A stretch of DNA of 15,861 nt. Origin: Patescibacteria group bacterium. GTDB lineage: Bacteria > Patescibacteriota > Minisyncoccia > Phycocordibacterales > JANLHH01. Under the pieces are notes generated by a model, which was not told the DNA's origin, searched no databases, and saw only the letters and a list, made by a program, of their open reading frames with translations. Positions 7,037 through 14,700 of the stretch are shown here, piece by piece. The position numbers and the translations under genes are program-made. How positions within the stretch are numbered: position 1 is the stretch's first letter; each line of letters starts with the position of its first letter. The stretch lies in NCBI GenBank assembly GCA_024654605.1, contig JANLHH010000003.1:1-15861 (forward strand), read 5' to 3'.

Positions 7037-8416
7037 TCATTCTACTCTATTCATTCCTCCGCTCATTTCCTTGCCCATTTCCAATTCAATGATCTTGTTT
7101 AATTCAAGGGCGTATTCAAGAGGCAGTTCTTTAATGATCGGTCCCGCGAAACCATTCACGACGAGGCGTACCGCATCTTCTTCTGAAAGTCCGCGGCTCT
7201 CCAGATAAAATATTTCCTGCTCCCCTATTCTGCCAATGCGCGCCTCATGACTGATCTCCACCTTGTCGTTGGAATTTTCTACGGCAGGATAGGTATTCGC
7301 TTTTGAATGTTCGTCCAAAAGCAGAGAATCGCATACGAGCGAAGAAGAAGTGTATGGGGCTTTCGCTGCTACTTTTATCAACCCGCGATAGTTTGCCACT
7401 CCGCCGTCTTTTGAAATAGATCGCGAGTGGATCGTTGAAGAGGTATGCGGCGCGAGATGTATCACCTTTGCGCCCGTATCCTGTACCTGTCCGCGGCCCG
7501 CAATAACGATGCCTAAATTGTCAGATTTGGCGCGCTCTCCTATAAGCACCGACGAAGGATAGAGCATCGTGACACCGGATCCCATGTTACCGTTCACCCA
7601 TTTAATCTCGCCGTCTTCGGAAACTATTGCGCGTTTAGTATTTAAATTATAAGTGTTCTGAGACCAGTTCTCTATGCTGATATACTTGATCTTTGCTCCC
7701 TTCAAAACAAAAAGCTCCACGCAGCCCGCATGAAGCGAGGATTCATTATAACGAGGTGCTGAACATCCTTCTATGTATTCCACCGATGCACCTTCATCGG
7801 CGATGATAAGCGTGTGTTCAAACTGCGCGCTCTGACGGCGGTTCATCCAAAAATACGCCTGAAGAGGCAGGTCAACAGAAACTCCTTTGGGAACATAAAT
7901 GAACGTGCCTCCGCTCCAGAGAGCTCCGTGGAGCATCGTGAATTTATGGTCTTTTGCCGGCACACATTCGGTCATGAAATATTTTTGCACGAGCTCGGGA
8001 TATTTTTGCAGCGCCACATCCATATTTTCAAAGATCACTCCTTTATCAGAAAGTGTTTTCTTCAAGTGGTGATACACGACACCAGAGTCATATTGCGCGC
8101 CCACTCCGCCTAAATATTCGCGTTCCGCCTTGGGGATGCCGAGCTTATCGAATGTATCTGCGATCTCTTTTGGCAATTCCGTCCATGTGTCTTTTTCGGA
8201 TACACTTGGATCCGCATAGTATTCCATGTGTTCCAGATCAAGACCCGACAGATCAGGTCCCCACGATGGAAGTGGAGTTTTTTGGTAAAGTGCGAGCGCC
8301 GCCAGGCGCTTTTCAAGCATCCACGCGGGCTCTTTTTTGCTTTCCGATATGTAAACGACCAGTTCCTCCGAGAGGCCGCTTGGTACCGTTTTTTCTTTCG
8401 TATGCGTGCTTATCAT
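7037..8416 (-). CDS. sufB: Fe-S cluster scaffold protein SufB
   Basis: 459-residue scaffold on which SufBC assembles Fe-S clusters. Family hallmarks are the N-terminal LGGVGAQYDSGVVYHHL, the central HGALWSGGTFIYVPKGVSVDLPLQAYF, EGCSAPRYNESSLHAGCVELFVLKGAKIKYISIENWS, and the C-terminal VEISHEARIGRIGEQEIFYLESRGLSEEDA, followed by a region that normally contacts SufC. The slot of the E. coli cysteine proposed as cluster ligand (in CGAHTFP) appears to be Ser (SKANTYP), as I recall for Bacillus-type SufB. It is the first gene of the operon. The ATG is preceded directly by a palindromic half-site cluster with no room for a ribosome-binding site, suggesting a leaderless mRNA. The stop is TGA, showing TGA is not recoded. 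Confidence 0.95.
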   Translation of the reverse strand: MISTHTKEKTVPSGLSEELVVYISESKKEPAWMLEKRLAALALYQKTPLPSWGPDLSGLDLEHMEYYADPSVSEKDTWTELPKEIADTFDKLGIPKAEREYLGGVGAQYDSGVVYHHLKKTLSDKGVIFENMDVALQKYPELVQKYFMTECVPAKDHKFTMLHGALWSGGTFIYVPKGVSVDLPLQAYFWMNRRQSAQFEHTLIIADEGASVEYIEGCSAPRYNESSLHAGCVELFVLKGAKIKYISIENWSQNTYNLNTKRAIVSEDGEIKWVNGNMGSGVTMLYPSSVLIGERAKSDNLGIVIAGRGQVQDTGAKVIHLAPHTSSTIHSRSISKDGGVANYRGLIKVAAKAPYTSSSLVCDSLLLDEHSKANTYPAVENSNDKVEISHEARIGRIGEQEIFYLESRGLSEEDAVRLVVNGFAGPIIKELPLEYALELNKIIELEMGKEMSGGMNRVE

Positions 8417-8417
8417 G

Positions 8418-8453
8418 TTGTAATATATTACAATGAATTATTGTAATTGTAAA
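8418..8453 (-). promoter_or_regulatory. suf promoter overlapped by TTGTAA half-sites (candidate operator)
   Basis: The 36 bp upstream of sufB hold four TTGTAA half-sites: 8418-8423, 8428-8433 (inverted), 8441-8446 and 8447-8452. Two form the perfect 16-bp palindrome TTGTAATATATTACAA (8418-8433). The inner pair forms a second perfect inverted repeat ATTACAAT-GAATT-ATTGTAAT (8427-8447). A minus-strand promoter fits inside: TTTACA (8448-8453), 17 nt, TAATAT (8425-8430). This puts the transcript start within about 2 nt of the ATG at 8416. A regulator bound here would block RNA polymerase. No matching regulator gene is in the window, and the sequence matches no Fur, IscR or SufR box that I know exactly. 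Confidence 0.6.
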
Positions 8454-8479
8454 GATTCACTCAAAACCGTTCTTAAGGC

Positions 8480-8507
8480 TTAAAAAGCGCCTCTCGGCGC
8501 TTTTTAA
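8480..8507 (-). terminator. intrinsic terminator after rpoD
   Basis: A perfect 12-bp stem (TTAAAAAGCGCC with GGCGCTTTTTAA) surrounds a TCTC loop. Read on the minus strand it lies 7 nt after the rpoD stop and ends in a T-tract. It separates the dnaG-rpoD block from the suf promoter immediately downstream. Its symmetry would also stop stray plus-strand transcription. Confidence 0.88.
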
Positions 8508-8513
8508 TAATTA

Positions 8514-9794
8514 CTAGTAGTTCTGCAGCCTGTTTACATTTTCGTGTTGCCGTATCTTTTCATGCGCCTTTGCTTCAATCTGTCTGATGCGCTCTCTTGT
8601 CACCCCAAACTCCTTCCCTACTTCCTCAAGAGTATGCATCACACCATCAGAGAGCCCGTGGCGCATTTCCAGTATCTTTCTTTCTTTTGGCGACAGATCA
8701 TCCATGATCTCATTGACTTGGTCGCGCAAGATGCGGCGTGCGGATTCCTGATCCGGAGAAAGGATTTTGTCGTCAGGGATAAACTCTCCCAATGTTGAAT
8801 CCTCATCATCACCGATAGGTTTTTCCAAAGAAACGGTTTCCTGATTGATACTTCTGATGTGGTGGATCTTATCAACTTCAAGACCCATTTCGGTCGCGAT
8901 CTCTTCGGGTAGCGGATCACGCCCCAAATCCTGCGACAAACGTTTGAGTACTTGTTTGTATTTAGCGATCGTTTCTACCATGTGAACCGGAATACGAATA
9001 GTACGCGACTGGTCTGCGAGCGCGCGGGTGATCGCCTGTCTGATCCACCAGGTAGCATACGTGGAAAATTTATATCCTTTCCTCCAGTCAAATTTGCTTA
9101 CTGCTTTGAAAAGTCCCAGGTTCCCTTCTTGGATAAGGTCAAGGAGTGTCAGGTCGGGAGAGCGCCCGATGTATTTTTTCGCAATAGAGACCACAAGTCG
9201 AAGATTGGCGCGCGCGAGCAGATTGATCGCCTCTTCCTCCTTTTTTTCAATTCGTTTTGCAAGCTCTTTCTCTTCGTGCGCGGAAATCAAGGGGTACTGC
9301 CCTATTTCTTTTAAATACATTTGCACCGAATCGTATGAAGAATCTTTTTTGTAGCCCTTGTGTATCACGAGATCCTCGTCGGCCACCAAAAGCCCTCCCC
9401 CTTCCAAAATATCAACTCCGGCCACATTAAACTTTTCGTAGAGCTCATCAAGAAAAAAAACGTTATCCTCAATGTGCGGGTACGACTTCAGGATTTCATC
9501 ATAGGTGACAAAACCGCGTTCTTTCCCTTTTGCCAGCAACTGGTCGAGTTTTTGCTCTAATGCATCCCTCTTTTTACTTGCCCGTGGCGGTTTTTTCGCG
9601 GATACTTTGGTTGGTTTTTTCCCCGCGTGAGAAGCGGGTTTCTTTTTTAGGGCAACACGCGACACTCGCGCCTTGGTGCGTTCTCGTTTCTTTACTCCTT
9701 TCTTGGTAACTTTTTTTGTTTTAGATGCGGTAAGCTTTCCTCGTCGCAGAACGCCCTTCTTCGCCTGTTTCTTTGTGGTTTTCTTCTTATTCAT
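8514..9794 (-). CDS. rpoD: primary sigma factor RpoD (sigma70) with lysine-rich N-terminal tail
   Basis: 426-residue primary sigma factor that directs RNA polymerase to housekeeping promoters. Domains: region 1.1-like (about 77-130, LDQLLAKGKERGFVTYDEIL), 1.2 (about 154-185, SVQMYLKEIGQYPLISAHEE), 2 (about 195-272, NLRLVVSIAKKYIGR and FSTYATWWIRQAITRALADQSRTIRIPVHM), 3 (about 273-345), and 4 (about 366-420, LSPKERKILEMRHGL and VTRERIRQIEAKA). The large non-conserved insertion of E. coli sigma70 is absent. The first 76 residues contain 34 Lys or Arg and one acidic residue, a tail not usual in RpoD. No other ATG start occurs before Met159, inside region 1.2, so the tail appears genuine unless a GTG or TTG start is used. 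It is downstream of dnaG with a 64-nt gap. Confidence 0.95.
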   Translation of the reverse strand: MNKKKTTKKQAKKGVLRRGKLTASKTKKVTKKGVKKRERTKARVSRVALKKKPASHAGKKPTKVSAKKPPRASKKRDALEQKLDQLLAKGKERGFVTYDEILKSYPHIEDNVFFLDELYEKFNVAGVDILEGGGLLVADEDLVIHKGYKKDSSYDSVQMYLKEIGQYPLISAHEEKELAKRIEKKEEEAINLLARANLRLVVSIAKKYIGRSPDLTLLDLIQEGNLGLFKAVSKFDWRKGYKFSTYATWWIRQAITRALADQSRTIRIPVHMVETIAKYKQVLKRLSQDLGRDPLPEEIATEMGLEVDKIHHIRSINQETVSLEKPIGDDEDSTLGEFIPDDKILSPDQESARRILRDQVNEIMDDLSPKERKILEMRHGLSDGVMHTLEEVGKEFGVTRERIRQIEAKAHEKIRQHENVNRLQNY

Positions 9795-9819
9795 ATCGCG
9801 TAATTGTTTTATTATACAT
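9787..9819 (-). other. possible 10-codon leader ORF overlapping the rpoD start
   Basis: On the minus strand, GGGAGAGGAGAG (a purine-rich Shine-Dalgarno-like run) is followed about 9 nt later by an ATG opening MYNKTITRYE. Its TAA stop (9787-9789) overlaps the rpoD start region: the rpoD ATG is 9792-9794. This would allow translational coupling into rpoD. It is one of very few Shine-Dalgarno-like sequences in the window. The ORF is too short to be judged by codon use. Confidence 0.3.
9811..9816 (-). promoter_or_regulatory. possible internal -10 box upstream of rpoD
   Basis: A perfect TATAAT on the minus strand would start transcription near 9804, leaving a leader of only about 10 nt before rpoD. 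The sequence 17 nt upstream (TGGGAG) is a poor -35 box, so this may be chance. It overlaps the possible leader ORF, so the two readings exclude each other on the same transcript. Confidence 0.3.
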
Positions 9820-9858
9820 TAGAAATCTCTCCTCTCCCACAGTGGTATAGTGCACACA

Positions 9859-11580
9859 TTATCCCCACTTTATCTGTTTTGCAAGCAACTGTATCTTTCG
9901 TAAGAGCTCAGAGACACGAGTCTTGTCACCACTCCCTTCGGCTTCTTTGAGTTCCTCCATGGCGGTAGTAAAGGCATTTTGCGCCGCTTCTTTCTCCAAT
10001 TGCACAAAGAGCTCGCCAAGTTCATGACCCACGTCTCTTTCCCCTTCAAAGTATATCTCTACCTCAAATACACGCTCTCGTTTCTCGTCGGCAGGCACCT
10101 GTCTTAACTTCTCCATGTGTTCGGAGCCGACAATACCTTCTAATCGTTTCTCCAGATCAAGAACCGATACGGAAGGTTCTTGAAGGCTCTTTTGCCAAAA
10201 AAGAATGCTCATGATCTGTTGTTCAATGATATCTTTCCTGCTATGAGGAACTTCTTTGAAGAGCGGAGGGTTCTCCTCTTTCTCGATCTCGTTCCCGAGA
10301 GAGAGCGGTATTTTTTCCAATTCCGCCCAAATCGGCTCTTCTGGAATATGAAGCCGCTTTGCAACTTCTTCAATAAAATGCGCCTGCTCTATTTTGTTTC
10401 CCATATGCTTAATGAAAGGAAGAACGAGCTTTCCCACTGCGACGCGAAACTCTCTCGGGTCGGGATATTTTTCTCCCAGTATCTCAAGATAAAAATGAAC
10501 GATATGCTTTGCCTCTTTAAGATTTTTTTTCCACAGTTCTAAATCTTTGGCGATTACATCAGCCGGATCAAGCCCTTGTGGCATTGGTACCACTTTTACA
10601 TCCATGCCAAGAGACATACCAAGCAAAGCGCCCTTGCCTGATGCGCTATTGCCGGCGGGATCCGCGTCAAAAGCTATCACAAGTGTATTCGCCAGGCGTT
10701 TGATCGTACGTAAATGTGAATCGGTAAGCGCGGTGCCTGACACGGCGACTGTATTGGAGAATCCTGCTTGATGCGCCATGAGAAGATCCATTTGCCCCTC
10801 TACTAATATGCACGTATTTTGTTTCCGTATCTCCGACTTCGCTTTGTCATACCCATACAGCAGTTGGGACTTGCTGAAAAGTATCGTTTCGGGACTGTTG
10901 ATGTACTTTCCCATTTTACTTTCCTCGTCTCCGAATATCCTCCCTGAAAAACCGACGACACGCCCCGCGCTATCGGCAAGAGGAAACATAATGCGGCTGC
11001 GGAATCGGTCATAATATCCTTTCGGAGATTTGATAATGAGCCCCGCTTTCTGTATTTCTTGCTCCGTAAATCCCTTGTTTGAGAGCGCATCACGTACAAA
11101 AGTCCAGCTCTGTGGCGCAAACCCGATGCGAAACTGCTTGAGCGTCTCCGCGGAGACGCCCCGCCCATACAGATACGAAAGCGCTTCTTTGTTTTTTATG
11201 AGATCAAGCTGGAAGAGTTTCGTCGCCTCCTCCAGAAGTCCGTAAAGTTGTTCTTTTTCTGAACGAAGTGCCGGATTCACTTCTTCAAGTGAAATCCCGG
11301 CTTTGTCGGCGAGCACCTTGAGCGCTCCTTTGAAATCAAGTCCCTCAATCTCTTCAACGAAAGAGAAAATATCCCCGCCTCGATTGCAACCAAAACAATG
11401 ATAGGAATCGCGCACCGGAGAAACAAAGAAACTCGGAGTGCGCTCCGCGTGAAAGGGGCAGGCCGCTCTAAAGTTGCCCCCCGCCTTTTCAAGTTTTATA
11501 TAAGAGCCGACAACGTCAACGATAGACAGCCTTCCCTTAATTTGTTCAACGCTATTCCCTGACATATTGGAGAGCGACAT
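9859..11580 (-). CDS. dnaG: DNA primase DnaG
   Basis: 573-residue bacterial primase that makes RNA primers at the replication fork. The N-terminal zinc-binding domain has the CHC2 ligands Cys41, His44, Cys62 and Cys65 (CPFHAERTPSF and YHCFGC). The catalytic core starts near 105, with FRIGFAPQSW and RIMFPLADSAGRVVGFSGR. The TOPRIM fold has Glu261 (ILVEGQMDLL) and Asp305/Asp307 (VIAFDADPAG). The C-terminal part (about 430-573) is diverged but fits a helicase-interaction domain. The start is uncertain: Met1 (11580) lies in the last bases of a 58-bp tandem duplication, while Met6 (11565) lies in unique sequence and fits normal DnaG length (VEQIKGRLSIVDVVG). No Shine-Dalgarno sequence precedes either. 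It is followed by rpoD, the classical dnaG-rpoD neighbourhood. Confidence 0.95.
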   Translation of the reverse strand: MSLSNMSGNSVEQIKGRLSIVDVVGSYIKLEKAGGNFRAACPFHAERTPSFFVSPVRDSYHCFGCNRGGDIFSFVEEIEGLDFKGALKVLADKAGISLEEVNPALRSEKEQLYGLLEEATKLFQLDLIKNKEALSYLYGRGVSAETLKQFRIGFAPQSWTFVRDALSNKGFTEQEIQKAGLIIKSPKGYYDRFRSRIMFPLADSAGRVVGFSGRIFGDEESKMGKYINSPETILFSKSQLLYGYDKAKSEIRKQNTCILVEGQMDLLMAHQAGFSNTVAVSGTALTDSHLRTIKRLANTLVIAFDADPAGNSASGKGALLGMSLGMDVKVVPMPQGLDPADVIAKDLELWKKNLKEAKHIVHFYLEILGEKYPDPREFRVAVGKLVLPFIKHMGNKIEQAHFIEEVAKRLHIPEEPIWAELEKIPLSLGNEIEKEENPPLFKEVPHSRKDIIEQQIMSILFWQKSLQEPSVSVLDLEKRLEGIVGSEHMEKLRQVPADEKRERVFEVEIYFEGERDVGHELGELFVQLEKEAAQNAFTTAMEELKEAEGSGDKTRVSELLRKIQLLAKQIKWG

Positions 11581-11614
11581 TGTTTTCTTAGATGCGAAGC
11601 AACTTAGAAAACAA
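11580..11614 (-). other. hairpin of repeat copy 1, ending on the dnaG Met1 codon
   Basis: The 35-nt imperfect palindrome has outer arms TTGTTTTCT and AGAAAACAA (9 bp), an inner 2-bp step, then TGC-GAA-GCA, with single T-T and A-A mismatches between the stem blocks. On the mRNA the 3' arm ends on the A of the dnaG ATG at 11580. No U-run follows, so it is not an intrinsic terminator. It could mask the start codon or alter translation of dnaG (inference). Confidence 0.6.
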
Positions 11615-11638
11615 GAAGTACTCTTTGTGGTGCGACAT
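11588..11638 (-). other. 16-codon upstream ORF created by the tandem duplication
   Basis: The upstream repeat copy carries the same ATGTCGC as the dnaG start but runs out of frame, since 58 is not a multiple of 3. It reads MSHHKEYFLFSKLLRI then TAA (11588-11590), ending 7 nt before the dnaG Met1 codon. If translated, ribosomes would unfold the copy 1 hairpin just before dnaG. It may equally be an untranslated by-product of the duplication. Confidence 0.3.
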
Positions 11639-11672
11639 TGTTTTCTTAGATGCGAAGCAACTTAGAAAACAA
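11638..11672 (-). other. hairpin of repeat copy 2, ending on an upstream-ORF ATG
   Basis: Identical to the copy 1 hairpin but 58 bp further upstream in the dnaG transcript. Its 3' arm ends on the A of the ATG at 11638. Because the arms are identical in both copies, arms of different copies can also pair, giving alternative long-range folds. Confidence 0.55.
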
Positions 11673-11743
11673 GAAGTACTCTTTGTGGTGCGACAGAGTT
11701 CACGATAAAGCTTCTTGTTAACACCTTGCCTACGACACCTCTC

Positions 11744-14700
11744 TTACTCGTTTCCTTCGTCTTCCACTTCGGCAACTACCACCTCCTCTTTTTTCCCAAA
11801 TCCTGTTCCGGCGGGAATCAATCGTCCAATGATCACGTTCTCTTTGAGTCCCCTCAGATGATCTATGGTTCCTTTGATAGCAACGTTGATCAGCACGCGT
11901 GACGTATGCTGGAATGAAGCGGCTGACAAGAAGCTTTTGGTGGTCAATGATACTTCGGTAATTCCCAACACCAACTGTTTTGCTTTTGCGGGCTCTTTTC
12001 CTTCTTTATCCAATCGTTCATTCTCAATAGAAAGTTCGGAACTTTCAACGATCTCGCCGGGTACGAATTTTGAAGCACCGGCGTCTTTGATCTTTACTCT
12101 TGAAAACATCTGCCGCACAATAACCTCAATATGCTTCCTTGAGATCGTCGCGCCTTGCAGTTCATAGATCTTATTGATCTCATTGATGATGTACTCCTCT
12201 ACTCTCTCGGAGCCGGCATATTTGGAAAGTTCTTCAATATCCACTGAACCGTCGGTCAATATATCACCTTTCTTCACATCCTCTCCAACCTTGACGAGCG
12301 GGGTTCGTTTAAACGGCACCGCGTATTCTATTTCATTACTCTTTCCTTTCTTCACAGAGAGCGCATCGGCTAAGATCTTGATCATCTTTTCTTTACCTTC
12401 GCTCTTTACTTCCATCACCTTGCCGTCGGTCGTGGAGACCACTGCTTTTGATTTCGGCATTCTTCGCTCAAAGACTTCTTCCACGCGAGGCAGACCCATC
12501 GTGATATCCCCTCCCACCGATGCGATACCGCCTGAGTGAAACGTTCTCATGGTCAACTGTGTTCCCGGCTCGCCGATCGCCTGTGCCGCGACGATACCAA
12601 CGGGTTCACCTAATTTCACCAATTCATTTCTTCCGAGATCAATACCGTAACAATATCGGCACAATCCGTTTACCGCTTTACAGGAGAGCGGAGAACGAAC
12701 AACTACCTCCGGAATACCCGCGTCTTCCACGCGTTGCGCGTCCTCCCTGGAGAGGAGTGTCCCCTTTTTATACATCATCTCGCCGTCTGGAGAAACAATA
12801 TCCTCTGCAAGAACCCTTCCCTTAATATTTCTTGCAAGAGACACGTCAAATCCGGAAACATTCTTGCGCAAGATCGTTCTTCCCTCTTTCGTACCGCAAT
12901 CTTCCTCCATAATGATCGCATTGTCAGCAACATACACCAGGCGTCTTGTCAGGTACCCCGCGCGCGCCGTATTGAGAGCGGTATCGGCAAGACCTTTTCT
13001 TGAACCGTGCGTGGTAACGAAATACTCAAGCGGGGAAAGCCCCTCTTTATTTGAAGGGATGATGGGAAAGTCAATGGTTTCTCCGGCCGTGTTAACAATA
13101 AGGCCTTTCATACCTGACATCTGTACCACTTGAGAAAGGCTACCTCTTGCGCCGGAAGTGATCATGTCGTTTACCGGACCATTCTCTTCCAGAGTTCCGG
13201 GCATTACTTTCTCAATTTCGTTTCGTACCTCTTGCCATACTTCGATCACTTTTCGATATCGTTCTTCTTCAGAAAGAAGACCGTCGTTGTATTGTGAAGT
13301 GATCCTTTCCACTTCTTCTTTTCCGTTCTTCACGAGCTCTTTCTTCTCCACCGGCACCTTAATGTCGGTCATACTCCAGGTAATGCCGGAATGGGTCGCA
13401 TATTTGAAGCCGAACGCTTTTATCTTGTCGAGGATCGGCGGCGTATTCTTGATGCCATATTTCCCGATCAGATCATTCACGATACTGGAGAGATCTTTTT
13501 TCTTAATTTCCTTGTTGATGTAAGCAAAATCGCGCGGCAATACCCCATTGAACAAAAGCCGGCCCACTGAAGTTTCAAAGGGCTTTCCTTCAAATGCGGC
13601 GTACCGCGGACTGTCAGTTCCCATCACTTTTATTTTTGCGCGGAAACCCACTTCTCCGAAGTCGTACGCGGTAATCGCGCTGTTCGGTGTCGGGAATATC
13701 TTCCCTTCGCCCTTTTCTCCGGTAATGATCTTGGTCATCCAGAAACAGCCAAGGACAATATCCTGGGAGGGGTTTACGATAGGTTCGCCGGAACCCGGAC
13801 CAAGGAGGTTGCTTTCGGATGACATAAGCGTGGCCGCTTCCGCTTGCGCCTCTTCCCCCAAAGGAACGTGGACTGCCATTTGGTCGCCGTCAAAGTCGGC
13901 GTTGAATGCCGTACACACCAGAGGATGCACCTGGATTGCGTTTCCTTCGATCAACACCGGCTGGAACGCCTGAATACCGAGACGGTGCAGTGTTGGCGCG
14001 CGGTTCAGGAGCACTCTTTTGTTCTTGATCACTTCTTCCAGAATCGCCCATACTTCCGGTATTCCTTCGTCAATGAGACGATTGGAACCGCGAATGTTGT
14101 ATGCCAATTCACGCTCCAAGAGTTTTGAGATCACGAACGGTCTGAATAATTCCAATGCCATATGCTTGGGAAGACCGCACTGTCCCAAATGTAAGTTTGA
14201 ACCAACCACGATAACGGAGCGGCCGGAATAATCCACACGTTTACCGAGCAGATTCTGTCTGAAATATCCTTGTTTTCCTTTCAAACTGTCCGCAAGAGAT
14301 TTCAAAGTCCTTCGTTGCGACTGACTCATGGCAACCTGTGATTGATGCCGCATTGAGTTGTCAATGAGAGCATCTACGGCTTCTTGAAGAATTCTTTTTT
14401 CGTTACGTAAAATAACATCAGGTGCGCTAATCTCTTTGAGTTTACCTAATCGATTGTTCCTGTTGATCACCCTTCGGTACAGATCGTTCACGTCAGAGGT
14501 CGCGTGTCTTCCTCCTTCAAGCGCCACCATCGGACGAAGCCCCGGAGGAATGATAGGGATCAGCGTAAGAAACATCCATTCCGGTCTTGTGTGTGAGTGC
14601 ATCATTGAACGGACGAGACTGAGACGCTTTTGGAGTTTTGATCTCTCTGCGGCGCCGGCTTTCACAAGCTTTTCATCAAGCGCTACGGCTAATTGTTCCA

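Larger units (their letters stand above)
11574..11695. repeat. 58-bp exact tandem duplication in the rpoC-dnaG gap
   Basis: Two identical 58-bp units (11574-11631 and 11632-11689) are followed by the first 6 bp of a third (GCGACA, 11690-11695). GCGACA therefore recurs at exact 58-bp steps, which fits duplication by recombination or slippage between 6-bp direct repeats. The duplication fills most of the 163-bp spacer and covers the first bases of dnaG. The rest of the spacer (11696-11743) shows no terminator and no clear promoter, only a short TGTTAACA palindrome at 11716-11723. Confidence 0.95.

Noticed and set aside
7037..8416. Recoded TGA (glycine or tryptophan) as in Gracilibacteria or Mycoplasma
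   Set aside because: sufB ends at a TGA exactly where the protein should end and sufS starts 1 nt later. Other proteins use TGG for Trp and read through completely.
8418..8433. Classical Fur or PerR box upstream of sufB
   Set aside because: Those boxes are 7-1-7 repeats of TGATAAT or TTATAAT. Here the palindrome is TTGTAAT-AT-ATTACAA (7-2-7) with a different half-site, so no known family can be assigned.
11580..11672. Intrinsic terminator between rpoC and dnaG
   Set aside because: The hairpins are followed by TGTCGC rather than a T-run on the minus strand, and on the plus strand by GAAGTACTC, so neither direction fits a rho-independent terminator.
11574..11695. CRISPR array
   Set aside because: Two directly adjacent identical 58-bp units with no unique spacers between them. 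This is a tandem duplication, and no cas gene is nearby.
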